A DNA stretch of 64,000 bases from Stropharia rugosoannulata (lineage: Eukaryota > Basidiomycota > Agaricomycetes > Agaricales > Strophariaceae). Of this stretch, positions 12,401 through 22,803 are shown piece after piece. A program made the position numbers and the translations under genes. Numbering within the stretch: position 1 is the first letter of the stretch; every line of letters begins with the position of its first letter. Where the stretch lies: the NCBI GenBank assembly GCA_028532985.1, contig JANCIK010000001.1, positions 620,001-684,000 of the forward strand. The letters are read 5' to 3'. The notes below the pieces were generated by a model. That model was not told the origin of the DNA. It made no database searches and saw nothing but the letters and a program-made list of their open reading frames with translations.

Positions 12401-14931
12401 ATATCAACTTTACGGAAGAAGCGTGCAATAGCCATAGAATCTTGAAACCCCTGACCCATGTTGCGAGGACCTCCAGTAAAAGAGGATGGAAGAATGACTC
12501 GCTGACCAAGCTCATGCAGGTCAACATTGTCTGGATCATTGGCCGCAGCATCTTCAAGATTGTTGAACCGGGCTGCACGAAATGTTGGCTGGTTTCGGAT
12601 AATCCAACTGAGTCGTTGTTGATTTGCGGAGGCAAACATATCCACCAAGTATCTCGTGAATAAACGGCCACTATAGTGCAAGGGATTGAACTCTCCATCG
12701 CGGAAATGTAGACGGTATGCAGTATAGCGGGTTAGAGTCAGCTTCCGGGAGTCTGATGCATCGTCATGTGGGCCATCTAATTCCACCCCTCTATCACGCC
12801 GCTGCTGCCGACGGTTGGCTCTTTGTTGAATGCGAGATATTCTTTGATGTTCGGTTTCTTGTAACTTCATTTCAGGATACCAACCGCTTTCACCCCGAGG
12901 AAACAGTAATGGATATTGAAGTGGTGCATAAGCAGGATGAAGATCACTTATTCGATGAAGAGGACCTGAGTGGAGGCGTAAAATGATATCGCGAGGTTCA
13001 GAGGCTGTGTTGTTTCCAGGCAGAATCATAGCTACTTCATCAGCAGTTGGAAGATTGTAACGCCTTCTATCAAGATCAGAGGTCAAACGAAGTCGGACAA
13101 CTGCATCGTTTGCTGCATTGTATCCCTGTAGTATTTGATAGGCATGCCGGTAGATTGGAACATATGGATTATGCTGGTCAAGCATCTCCTGTAACCTCTC
13201 CATGATATTGCGGTTGAGGGTAGCATTGTTCTGCATGCGAGCCTCCAGTGCTGCACGTGGCTCGTACACATACAACTGAGAGTATCGTGGTCCTTTGACA
13301 GGATCTGGCTCCAGAGCACTTGAACGATGACACAGTTCGCCAAAAATACGAAACACAGGTGGTCCTCGTCGGTTATCGTTGACTGAGTGATCTTCTGATA
13401 CTCCAAGTGACGTGAATGCTAGAGCACGGTTATATTTCCACATGTCTTCACGGAAGCTGATGGCATCTCTTTCCTGAGAGGTAAGGAAGTAATGCAGGGG
13501 CTCTGGTGGTGCTTCAAGAGGCCGGAGTTTAACTTTACCATCCATGCAGCATAAGCTGAAGCGTGCATTGGTCTTTGACGTACGTGACAATCTCTCATCA
13601 AGCCAGTGCAAAGCATTACATTCACGACATCGTACATTCATATGACCCAAGTCATGTCGCTTCAAGGGATCCCGGTATGGTAAGCGAGCAGCCAGGAAAA
13701 GGTTGTTCCTTCTATTCTGACAATGATTAGGCAAACGATCTAATAGATTTAGCGCATAAGCAAGTCAAGCACCTCAGATATATTGCAACAATTGACATAC
13801 CACGCTGATGCAGATGCTGGTCTTCATGATTGTTGTCACTGGCATGCAGGGGAATTCCTATAGAATAGTTAGACACATGTACAATTTGCTGTTACCAAGC
13901 TATGTACGTACCACGGTTGGCAGCCTGATACTCTTCCAGAAGTTGGATAAGGTCGCCATCAACATCCAGAGCTCCATCGTCATTAGCTAGAGATAAGCAT
14001 TGAGTTGATGTTCTGTGTATACCCTTATATCGGAACGGAATGTACAAACCATGATTGTTTTGCGCCGCCTCATTATTTCCGACTGCGGCTGCAGGAACCA
14101 CTTCAGCAGGCGGTAGGGTTGGAGGTGGTGTTTGTAGTTGGATAGGCCGTGGTAAGATTTGCTGCATTGCTGGAGTGCCATTTCTGACTGGACATGCAGC
14201 TGGTGGTCCAATGGAAGGGACTGTTGGACGTGGTGTTCCCGCTTGACCATTGCGCGGCAAGATTTGGCGCATTGTCGAAGAGTTGTTTGCGATTGGGCTT
14301 GACAATGTAAGAGTTGGAGTTTGTAATTGCTGTGGACTTGACGCTGAACCATCTGGCCAGATTCCTGATGGTTGAAAGGGCTGGGGGAATATGGGGCGAA
14401 GGGGAGTGCGGGGCAAAGACGATGGTTGAGAGGGCTGGGGCAATATGGGATGAAGGGGAGTGCAGGGTAAAGGTAAACCCGATGGTTGAGTTCGCCGAGG
14501 CAATATGGGACGGATAGGACTGCGGGGTGGCAATATATGCTGCAAAACCTGCCCAATTCCAGACTTTGTGTGTGTAGTAAGTGGCCGCTATAGCAGAAAT
14601 TAGCAGACTGTAGAATGATGACACTATTAACGAATGTACTTACTCCAGCTGCAGCTGAGCTTGTAGAAGCAATAGGTGGCATATTCTCGTCTTGTGTAAC
14701 ATTGAATGTTTTGCGACGCCGCCTGGGAGAGCCTTGCACGTCATTTGCCAAATGATGATTTCTGCTAGCAGCCCTAACATCTGCTCTCAGTGTCTCTGCA
14801 TGTCCACCGGCAGGGCTTGGACTGACAGGATGAAGAGAAGAGTGTTGACGTTTGCGAGCGGGGGAAGGGTAGCGAAGTGGGATCTGCGAGCTGCAATGGC
14901 TGGCTTGGGAATTAACAGTGAACGGATCCAT
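9421..14931 (-). CDS. Helitron replicase-helicase (HUH endonuclease + Pif1-like helicase)
   Basis: Exons 14931-14644, 14539-13912, 13857-13801 and 13739-9421 give 1,763 residues. The first ~300 residues are low-complexity and proline-rich with ILP-type repeats. A zinc-finger-like block CRECNALHWLDERL lies near residue 350. The Rep part has the HUH motif GLPHVHCLIF (~840) and the paired-tyrosine motif KYIFKYIQKG (~977). The Pif1-like helicase has Walker A GPGGTGKT (~1324) and Walker B IIWDEIG, and ends NVVYEEVLLD. The Rep nicks and joins DNA and the helicase unwinds it during rolling-circle transposition in the nucleus. The 4.3-kb last exon is uninterrupted, with the motifs intact, so the element may still be active. 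The N-terminal splicing is inferred from phase. An optional 36-nt in-frame intron near 14000 cannot be excluded. Confidence 0.9.
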
Positions 14932-15420
14932 AGTTACTCAGTATACAGAGAAAGAGTTCAAAAAATGAGGCTCACAGGTTGAGCACAAACGGCTCGCAAA
15001 CACTGGCCCCACCATAACCCATTAGTCCCATCGCCGACACTATGATGTTCCAAAGGTTTCCATAGTTCTTGGCAGTTTGATTTTGGGACCGGTGCTAGCC
15101 CCTAATTGAAAGTGTTGTTACAGGAACAGGAAGAACAGAAAGACATTGTACCTACTCACAGTAGACTTGATGCAAGAGATTTCAAGATGCAACTTGCAAG
15201 AGACCTCAACTGTCGTAATGCGAGACCGAAAGACTCAGGATGCAGGAGGTAGGAGGTTTATATCGAGACTCGAGAGCGAGGTCACCATGTGAGTGTATTG
15301 CGGGAGACTTAAGCAGACGGTTCGACATTGGTTCGATGGTTCAGCGAGATGAAGGCGTTGGACTGAGGACAACATTGGGGAACGCCAGATGTGGCAGGTA
15401 ACGGAAAAGGAAGTTGTACC

Positions 15421-15580
15421 AGCCAATGAGAGTGCGAGATTGTCCATTTTCTAGCCAATCAGCTCGCGAGATTGGCCATTTTCCAGCCAATCAGCTTGCG
15501 AGTTTGGCCTTTTGGCAGCCAATCAGATCGCGAGTTTGGCCGTTTGACAGCCAATCAGCTCGCGAGTTTGACTCGTGGGA
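15421..15580. repeat. Five tandem 32-bp repeats with CCAAT boxes, near the Helitron 5' end
   Basis: AGCCAAT starts at 15421, 15453, 15485, 15517 and 15549, exactly 32 bases apart, and each unit is followed by a GCGAG-type block. Read on the element's strand the motif is ATTGGCT. The array begins about 30 bases inside the proposed 5' terminus and about 490 bases upstream of the replicase ATG. It could be a promoter binding CCAAT factors, or subterminal binding sites for the replicase. Confidence 0.8.
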
Positions 15581-15610
15581 AACACTGTCTCCGTATTATA
15601 ATATAGAAGA

Positions 15611-16070
15611 TCAGCACTTACCATTTAAGTTCCCATAGCCTTATCACGTACCAGTGGCTTGTAAGTAAAGTCGAGTTGGACTCCGAAATGCTGCCGGCTC
15701 GGCGGCTCTCTCCAGACTTTGCCGCCGCGTGCCGTACTCTCAAGTCAAAGCCGCGACTGGCTGCCGATACTTCAGAGCAACTTCAGAGGCAACTTGAACT
15801 ACTTACAATTCAAAATATGATGCTCACTTACCACGCCCGACTAGTATTAGATTAGTATATTAGAATGCGGGGGTTTAGTAAAATCAAATAACGATCTTGA
15901 ATGTAGAATACACAGGTGTTTTAATTTCTAAGTGCGGCTGGCCGCACTTCGATTCATTCACCCCTCAATGAAGCATCTCGGGTGCTTAAGAGCTATGGGC
16001 ATTTCAAGTACCTTTCTTCTACTTGATAGAACTTACTCGCGCTCAACATACTACACAACCAAGACATAAC
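15611..16070. other. Intergenic between Helitron and PC-esterase gene
   Basis: No gene seen. A perfect 9-bp inverted repeat with a 2-base spacer, AAGTGCGGC / GCCGCACTT, lies at 15930-15949. It could form a hairpin or be a protein-binding palindrome. Confidence 0.5.
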
Positions 16071-16328
16071 ATGAACAAATTGAATATTTTCACTACGAAA
16101 AACAAAGGCGATTCCCGAGTTGTTCCCGTGCCTTCCCTCTCTGCCATCTGGACAAGGACATTCAAGCAATCTTCATTGTCTTTAACTTCAACCTTCAAAG
16201 CCTTCGCGAATCAAAAAGAACTACTTACTACACTCTTGACTACAATTTGTGGAGTGCTTCGCGGATTATGCCGAAGGTTTAGAGGAGTATTTGCTTCCGC
16301 CATGACGGATGACGACGACGCTGGTTAA
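16071..16328 (+). CDS. Possible small upstream ORF (85 codons)
   Basis: ATG 16071 opens a frame of 85 residues ending 18 bases before the ATG of the PC-esterase gene, on the same strand. The peptide is basic with an acidic tail (DDDD). It resembles no family I recognise. Its position suggests an upstream ORF in the leader of the PC-esterase transcript rather than an independent gene. It may equally be a chance frame. Confidence 0.25.
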   Translation: MNKLNIFTTKNKGDSRVVPVPSLSAIWTRTFKQSSLSLTSTFKAFANQKELLTTLLTTICGVLRGLCRRFRGVFASAMTDDDDAG

Positions 16329-16346
16329 ATTTCTTCTGCAACCACC

Positions 16347-17816
16347 ATGGGATTGCCCGCGCGGATACCCCGACGACTGTTAGGCCTCATATTTCTAGGT
16401 GCTGCGTGTTTGGTCTCATATCTCTACGTATGGTACGACGCAGGCTCCATCACGTCATACCCACTGCCGTTCCAGTCATCGACGACCAGAACCGACCAAT
16501 GCACCCCAAAAGCATTTGCAAGCGGACGATGGGTTCAGCGCCCTCGGTCTGCTTCGATTATGAATGTAAATATGGCACATCCTGAAGACTCTATCGCGTT
16601 CGGGAATTTTTCAGGATGCGCGAGTTCGCGTGAGGTGTGGTGGCACTTGGCTGCAGATCGCCCTGAGCAGTACGATCGCTTTCCTGGTGCACAGAGTTGG
16701 ACTTGGCTCCCTGGAGATGGTTGTGACCACATGGAGGAGCTGAACCCTACACAGCTTGTACGGATGTTGGTAGAAGAGGGTGGTTGGTACTTGCTTGGCG
16801 GTGCGCATATATTTACTCATTTTTGCAATGACTTATTATGAGTAGATTCCGTAACGGAGAATCATTTCTTTTCCCTTTCATGTGTACTATACCCCTATGT
16901 AATTGCGACGCCGGACTACACCTCTTCTTCTTCCTTCGATCGGGCATGGCCACAGCATCTCTTCCTTGCGCCTTCTTCGTCGCTCACGACTGAGATGCAG
17001 CGCGACGGCACGCTCCCCACAAACTTTGACATCGAAAACACACCTATTGTCTCATTTAGGAGGAACGACCTCCTTCTCGATACCGAAGGTGTGCGGCGCG
17101 CATACGAGCACCTTCAAACCGCTCGCGGCGAGACCCCCAATGCGACAGTGCTCTTCACTTCCGAGGCAGTTTGGACACTGCCTCCAGCGACGTACCTTGC
17201 CGAGTTTATGAAGGGCAGCTATTCTACGCTTGTAGCGAGTACAGGAGGCCACTGGACAACGACACTACTCTCCGGTGCGCAGCCAGGCATGGAGGGCGTA
17301 CACGCGCTCTTTGCGCAAGCCATGGCTGAGTGGGCGTCAGGAGTGCAGGACGTGCTACGCGCATATTATGACAACCTGGGTAGTAGACAGGGCAGGAAGA
17401 AGAGGGCGTTGGTTCGTGCGTACCTGCCTGGCCACGAAGATTGCCATGCGACGCGGACGCCGTGGCAGGAGGTACAACCATTTGTTTGGAACTGGTATAA
17501 CTGGGGGGAGATTGGGAGGTTGAACAGGGTGTTTGAAGTAGGTACCAGGCTTTCCGCAGATCGTGTATCCTACTGACGTGTATGCTGCAGGCGCTATTGG
17601 ACGATAAAACGCGACTCCCCGACGTTCATTTTCTTGCAATCGACAGGCCGGGGCGACTGAGGCCTGATGCAGTGCGTACCTACTCCATGAAATTAAAAAT
17701 ACATCTTTAACGCTTTCTAATAGCACACCACGGGAGACTGCTTGCATATCATGACAGGCGCTGGAGTCCTGGAGGGATGGACGCACTACATATCACATTT
17801 TATCAAGAGTCGCTGA
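16347..17816 (+). CDS. PC-esterase/TBL-like SGNH acyl-esterase or O-acetyltransferase, type II membrane protein
   Basis: Exons 16347-16800, 16846-17537, 17591-17671 and 17724-17816 give 439 residues. The ATG sits in an ACCACCATGG context. Residues ~10-30 form one hydrophobic segment (LLGLIFLGAACLVSYLYVWY), fitting a Golgi-type signal anchor. The lumenal part has the SGNH block I serine in GDS, formed exactly across intron 1 and followed by VTENHFF (~151-160), an internal WNWYNWGE block, and the C-terminal DCLHI giving Asp and His of the DxxH motif (~410). This arrangement belongs to the PC-esterase superfamily (plant TBL, fungal Cas1-related), which moves or removes O-acetyl groups on glycans. 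Exact substrate unknown; a cell-wall or capsule polysaccharide is likely. Confidence 0.75.
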
Positions 17817-18535
17817 ATATCGAAATTATTGACGGGTTAATATGTAATCTAGCAGACGGTGGCTGAATACCAAAAAGACCTCCAAGCCGTCAGCCCCAAG
17901 CGCCTAACCTTATCAGTGAAACAATTATTAAGGTTTAAGGGGAGACCGCCCTCGAAAGGCACATCCTCTTTTCACAATCGGAATGATGTGCGCTTTCCTA
18001 TTTAACTCACAGAGACTGATTATTTTTGATAAGTTCCGCGAACATCAACTGCCAGTTTTAGTTAAGCATCTGTTTTTATGTTCTTCCATAAAGCTAAGAG
18101 CATAATCAAGGTATGTAGCAAAGCCAAGCTCATTTTTATCGCGGACATTCACTTGAACCGTTTGACGATAGTAATGCTTTGTTATTTAGCTCACTGTCAA
18201 TGGAACACATAGCACAAAGCTATGCAATTGCGTTCATGGCGCTGCATCAAGTCACCGGCTCCTGTTTCAGAAACGGCGCGATAATACGCTTTGAAAGCAA
18301 AGGATAGGTGCTAATCGCCAAGCTGAAAAGCTGGGCTTTCTGTAAACTATATAACTGTGCTCTAATTGTTTAATTGCACCATCCCATGGTCTCAGCTCCC
18401 TTCAAGGCAGGTATAGCAGGAAGCAATAATACGTTAATCTCATTTGAGTAAGTCGTTTTCCAAAGGGTTCACGGACCACCTCGGTATAAATACTCAAGCG
18501 CTTATGCTTTTCTCTACAGGCCTAGCAGCACAATC
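17817..18535. other. Intergenic, promoter region of ACP-TE copy 3
   Basis: No gene seen. A TATAAATA element at 18485-18492 lies 44-51 bases before the ATG of the next gene. No adenylation, ketosynthase or other megasynthase sequence is present, which supports a stand-alone ACP-TE. Confidence 0.5.
18485..18492 (+). promoter_or_regulatory. Probable TATA box of ACP-TE copy 3
   Basis: TATAAATA lies 44 bases before the ATG at 18536. The minus-strand paralog also has a TATAAA-type element upstream. Confidence 0.5.
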
Positions 18536-20032
18536 ATGGCTATCCACTCCGATTTTATCAACACTGTGCCCGAAGAGTTGTCCTGTACCCCTCAACTTGG
18601 ACGTGCACATAGCCATTCGGAAATACGTGCATTAGTTCAAGCATGCGTTCACAGGGTCCTGGAACAAACGTTGGATGACGAAAGCAATATATTTGATGCT
18701 GGGGCAGACAGGTATGCCGATGGTATATCATTCGCAGACAAGCTGTTTAACATCTCTTCCGATATTATTAGTCTGTGCCCAGGGCCAATCCGAAATGCGA
18801 TCACACATAGGCTGGTGCACTCTGGCATTATGGACGACGGCTCTATACAGCTTCTCATTCCACGGAATATCGTTTATATTCTGCCATCTATCAAAAAACT
18901 CTCAGCGTTTATCTACGGTATCGTCTTCCACTCCCAGCATGATAGTGAAGAGCAAACCGCAGTTTTACCAGAAAGCAACCGCAAGGAGATATCGGCTGCG
19001 GAGGTTGATTACGATGACCGGTGGCTGAGAATCTTGGAGTCAAATGAAACTGTGACAGAGATCTCCCAAGGAAATGGAGTGCCACTTATCATATTGCACG
19101 GTACGAGCATTGTTTTGTTTCTAGTTCAGTCGCTAGAGCTGAGGAACCCTTAGGCGCCGGTGGAAATTTGTATCATTTCTCGTCGTTCATGAGTTGCAAT
19201 TACCCGGTGTGGGGTGTGAGAGTAACCGACGAGACTCCTTTAGACTCTGTTGAATCATGGGCTAATTATTATTTCCTTAAAATTAAGGTAAGTTCTAAAG
19301 ATCATAAGACCGCATCAGTCTTCAGAAAATGACGCAGTTTAATAGGAGAAACGTCTAAACGGTCCGTACCGCCTGGCAAGTTTCAGCGGCTCGTGCGTAC
19401 TTCTTCTGGAACTCGTCCAGCTGTTCCAGCGCAATGGGGATTATATCATCCAATTCACGATGCTGGATCACTTCCCAACTTTCTTTTTCCCGAACTTAAA
19501 TCCCGATATGGTGGATCTTACCAACCCTGAATGGTTTCAAAGCCATTTAAAGCAGTCTCTTGAAGCAATCATGCAGACACTCGCCAATGGACCCAACGGG
19601 GTTGGGACCCCTGCCGCCCAACGATACAAAGAATTACAGGATGCGATGAGCGGTGGGCCTATGTCTCAGGCAATCAAGGATTTGTTGAAAGTGTCATCAC
19701 CTCTTATCTGGACAGCTCTGAAGTATATGCTAAGCACCAAGTTCATGGAAGAGACAGATGTTGAAGGCACGCGCGTACAAAGGTGGTCACCGACGCTATT
19801 CCTCGAGTTTGTATCTGGCATCATCCCAAGGCTGTCCGTTTATGTAGCAGATTCAGGGATTAGAATTAAGGCTCCAACGCACCTCATGGACAGCGTGTAT
19901 GAAGACCTAGGGGCTAGGAGATATTTCCCGAACCCCATAATCAAACACTTCGATAGCGGGCATCTTGATATGTTAGAAAACGAGGAACTGTTACGTGATC
20001 TTGAACGTGAAATCGAAGGAGGCGTATTTTAA
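18536..20032 (+). CDS. Stand-alone acyl-carrier/thioesterase didomain protein (ACP-TE copy 3)
   Basis: Exons 18536-18711, 18772-19100, 19154-19287 and 19346-20032 join to 441 residues. The carrier domain holds IRALVQACVHRVL, then FDAGAD, then after the 60-nt first intron a split serine codon followed by LCPGPIRNA. The intron is in frame, so an unspliced reading hides the serine. The TE part has GVPLIILHG, VWGVRVTDETPLDS, GPYRLASFSGSC (putative nucleophile), MLDHFP and SGHLDML. Such a pair loads and hydrolyses or cyclises an acyl or aryl thioester when fused to a synthase. As a free protein it would need a partner enzyme acting in trans, which is inference. All three intron positions match copy 2. 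The residues expected for carrier and thioesterase activity are present. Confidence 0.8.
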
Positions 20033-20338
20033 ATTTACATTATTTTTTGTTGATACATTATTCCTTTTTAATCGAAAGACGAGACGCATGTCATGCAGTG
20101 TCGAGAGAGAGGCGTAATGCCGGGACTCGGTGGTTCCAAGGTGATTCGAAGTTCCTGTATACATCGCTACAGCTTGGCTACAGCCCATCTACAACCCGGA
20201 CTGTCGGAGTTGGTCGGAGTAATTGTCCTTTGTGAACGCTTGAACCTGTTTGAACACTTACCTTGCACTGCATACCTAACTCATACGCCCATAAGTTGAT
20301 CCCGTCACAAGCCTTTCACACTAAAGAGATTTGATAGA
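20033..20338. other. Intergenic
   Basis: About 300 bases with the 3' flank of the ACP-TE gene and the 5' flank of the HET gene. Nothing further was recognised. Confidence 0.5.
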
Positions 20339-22673
20339 ATGGAAAGATTTGGCCCTTATGTTGCTAGGTCTTCTACTACGACGAGTAAAGGAGGTTAGTA
20401 GTCAATTATCAGAATGCGGTATTCATTGCGCTAAAAGAGACACTGATACCAAGATCCCCCGATTTCACCTGGAAGCACCCCACACAATTTCTTGAAAGGC
20501 TTGCTTGAATTTATCCAGCCGATGATTAAACCTAGCAAGCTCCGTCATTCCTTAGTGCATATCCAGATGCTAACATCCCTTCTAATGAGCTAGATGGGAG
20601 GGTATTACAACACGGTAAATAATATGGGTCAAATTTACAGGTATCTGTGCGTTCAACTGACATAAATGCAGATGCGAATGCTGTCAACCATGCATGTAAT
20701 ACGTCAGAAGGCAAAAATCTTATAGCGGCACTAGAAGATTTTGTTGGGTTACTTCTCAGGAGTTCCAAAGAATGTATGGATGAAGAGTTCAATTCTTACA
20801 ATGATGGTATGTTGGCTTTGTTGCATATACCATTCAAATTAGTCAAATTTGCGATACAAAAACCCCAACAGAGACTCTTGAACAAGCTATAAAAGTCGAA
20901 TATGAGACGCGGACACCTGATGGGCCAGGTGATGAAGACGAGAAACTGCCGCGGGACAGTAAAGCCATGAGTCCAAGGTTTCTCGTACTCGGGACAACAG
21001 TTCACGGCTTAGAACCACCTTCGGAAATAGCAGTCCCAATGCAAAATGATTTACCATCAATTGTAATCCAGCAAATCTATCAGCACGTCTTCAACAATAT
21101 GCCAATTCGTCTGCTTGTCTTTAATTCGGAAGGCTCTTCGCTACGCTTGCTAGAACGCAGTGCTATTGCGGAAGTTATTATGTCCAGGATTCCGCGGGAC
21201 AAACTGCAAGCACTTGATAAAGTCAAGGAAGATTACAAGAAGGAAACGCTGGAGATCGTTCAGCAGTCTTCCTCATATGCTATTCTCTCACACACTTGGA
21301 TCCGAGGCACTCCTGGAGACGTCGTGTTTGGTGACTGGACACGGCGCGCATCTAATCCTCGCGGAAACGCCAAAATTGTACGGTTCTGCGAGGTGGCTGC
21401 TCGTGATCACGGTCTTTGCTTTGGCTGGATGGATACTGTCTGTATCAACAAAGAAAGTAGCACAGAGCTAGACGAGTCTATACGATCTATGTATCGCTGG
21501 TATAAGCTCTCTGCAGTCTGCATATCATATCTTGCAGAAACATCCGCCATTGAGCACATGTATCTAGACTCCTGGTTTACTCGTGGCTGGACATTACAGG
21601 AATTACTTGCTCCTCAACATACTGTATTCCATGACAAAGATTGGAGTCCAATGACTCCTAGCACAAGCATCGAATCCTACTCTCCAACGGAGTTCAACAG
21701 CGAATTAACTTATGTGATGAAGGATACTTTAAGCACTCGAAACCTCGGAGCATTCCTGTCAGGTGACGGTTTTGAGGTGTTCAACGAAATTCCGCTCGAC
21801 CTTCAATATCAAATATACAAAGCAACTTCAATAACACGGAGTGAGCTACTAGCTAGCCGACTGAGCCAAAAGGTAATGCCTATATCCCGAATTATACAAC
21901 TAGCCACTAGGCGGAACGTTACTCGAGAAGAAGACAAGGTGTACTCACTCATGGGGCTTCTTCAGGTTGGTATCACAGTCGCATATGGAGAAGGCGAAAG
22001 AAGCGCCTTTGCACGTCTTATCAGGGAAATCGCCACAACAAAGCCCGCCTTTGGCGATATTATCAATCATGGAAACCCTGTCATCATTGTCCCAACTACC
22101 ATCTCGGATTTTATTACTCGGTCTTCTGTCTTTGACCTTACATCAATTGGGAAACCACCAGGACTTTTTTACATGAGGCCTATACAGCCAATGCTTCTTA
22201 CGCATATGGGCATCCAATTACCCATTCTACTGGTTCCTGTCTTCTCAAAGGACAAATACCAGGACAAGATCCCAAAAAGCTCCAAATCAGAAACCATAAT
22301 CATGCTGCAAGGCATGGCCATGGTCCACACAGCCGCAGAGTTTATGTTATTGGACAGAACAGAGCCCTCAGCGAGCTGGATATACCGGCTGGGAGAGGTA
22401 GAGACAAGACATATTGCCTTTATTGGTATAGTCAACTTCCACCAAACGGGTAATAACTATTGCGTACGCGACGACTGGTTCTATATTCCCATGCGAATAC
22501 ACCGATACCCAGAGACCATCGATCCGGTACGCAAGGACATAAAGCCTTCAGAACTGGTGTGTGCGTCAGGGACAGCAACTCTATCTATACCAGGGGATAG
22601 AAATGAAATATCATTGCCTGAAGAAAAGCTGAGACGTTTAGGCATTCAGATTGTGACTGTGATTGTCCAGTAG
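20339..22673 (+). CDS. HET-domain (heterokaryon incompatibility) protein, copy 1
   Basis: Proposed exons are 20339-20393, 20454-20554, 20641-20806 and 20872-22673, 707 residues. The last two exons are firm. The first two rest on phase and on similarity of LKGLLEFIQP to LKSLAHFIQE in the neighbouring paralog. The HET domain spans about residues 243-365: YAILSHTW, FGWMDTVCINK, ELDESIRSMYRWY and SWFTRGWTLQELLAPQ. HET domains act in nonself recognition and can trigger cell death in fungi; in basidiomycetes many copies have unknown partners. The C-terminal ~340 residues (REEDKVYSLMGLLQVG and beyond) are shared with the paralog. Copy 2 (22804-24894) faces it tail to tail, with 130 bp between the stops. 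Confidence 0.85.
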
Positions 22674-22803
22674 ATATCAACGTCATCCATAAAATATATA
22701 CATGTCATCAGGAGTGGTTTCAACTTGGATTCAACCAGTTAGATTCAATCCAATTACAATTACCCACAGTAAGTGAAGCCCAAATTTACTTACCGAAATG
22801 GTG

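Larger units (their letters stand above)
7975..15610 (-). mobile_element. Autonomous Helitron, apparently complete
   Basis: A 7.6-kb rolling-circle transposon on the minus strand. Its 3' end reads CTAG (7975-7978), preceded by a hairpin with a 6-bp stem CCGTGC/GCACGG and a GAA loop (7986-8000). The next host base on that strand is T. The proposed 5' end begins TCTTCTATATTATAATACGG at 15610, and the host base before it is A. Insertion between A and T, a TC start, and a hairpin followed by CTRR are the standard Helitron signature. Between the ends lie a Rep/helicase gene (14931-9421) and an accessory gene (9237-8130), both in the element's orientation and both ending inside the boundaries. The 3' end is well supported. 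The 5' end is inferred from sequence character and the A|T rule and could shift. Confidence 0.8.

Noticed and set aside
14103..14624. Alternative reading frames of the Helitron N-terminal exon (Ser/Thr/Asn-rich)
   Set aside because: Only the proline-rich ILP-repeat frame joins in phase at both ends.
18536..18780. Carrier domain seemed to have Arg in place of the phosphopantetheine Ser (GADR)
   Set aside because: Splicing at the GT-AG sites on either side rebuilds a Ser codon in both complete copies, so the carrier is not dead.
20641..20660. Apparent loss of the start codon in HET copy 1 (GTA where ATG was expected)
   Set aside because: Two upstream exons join in correct phase from ATG 20339 and carry N-terminal similarity to the paralog, so no start loss is needed.
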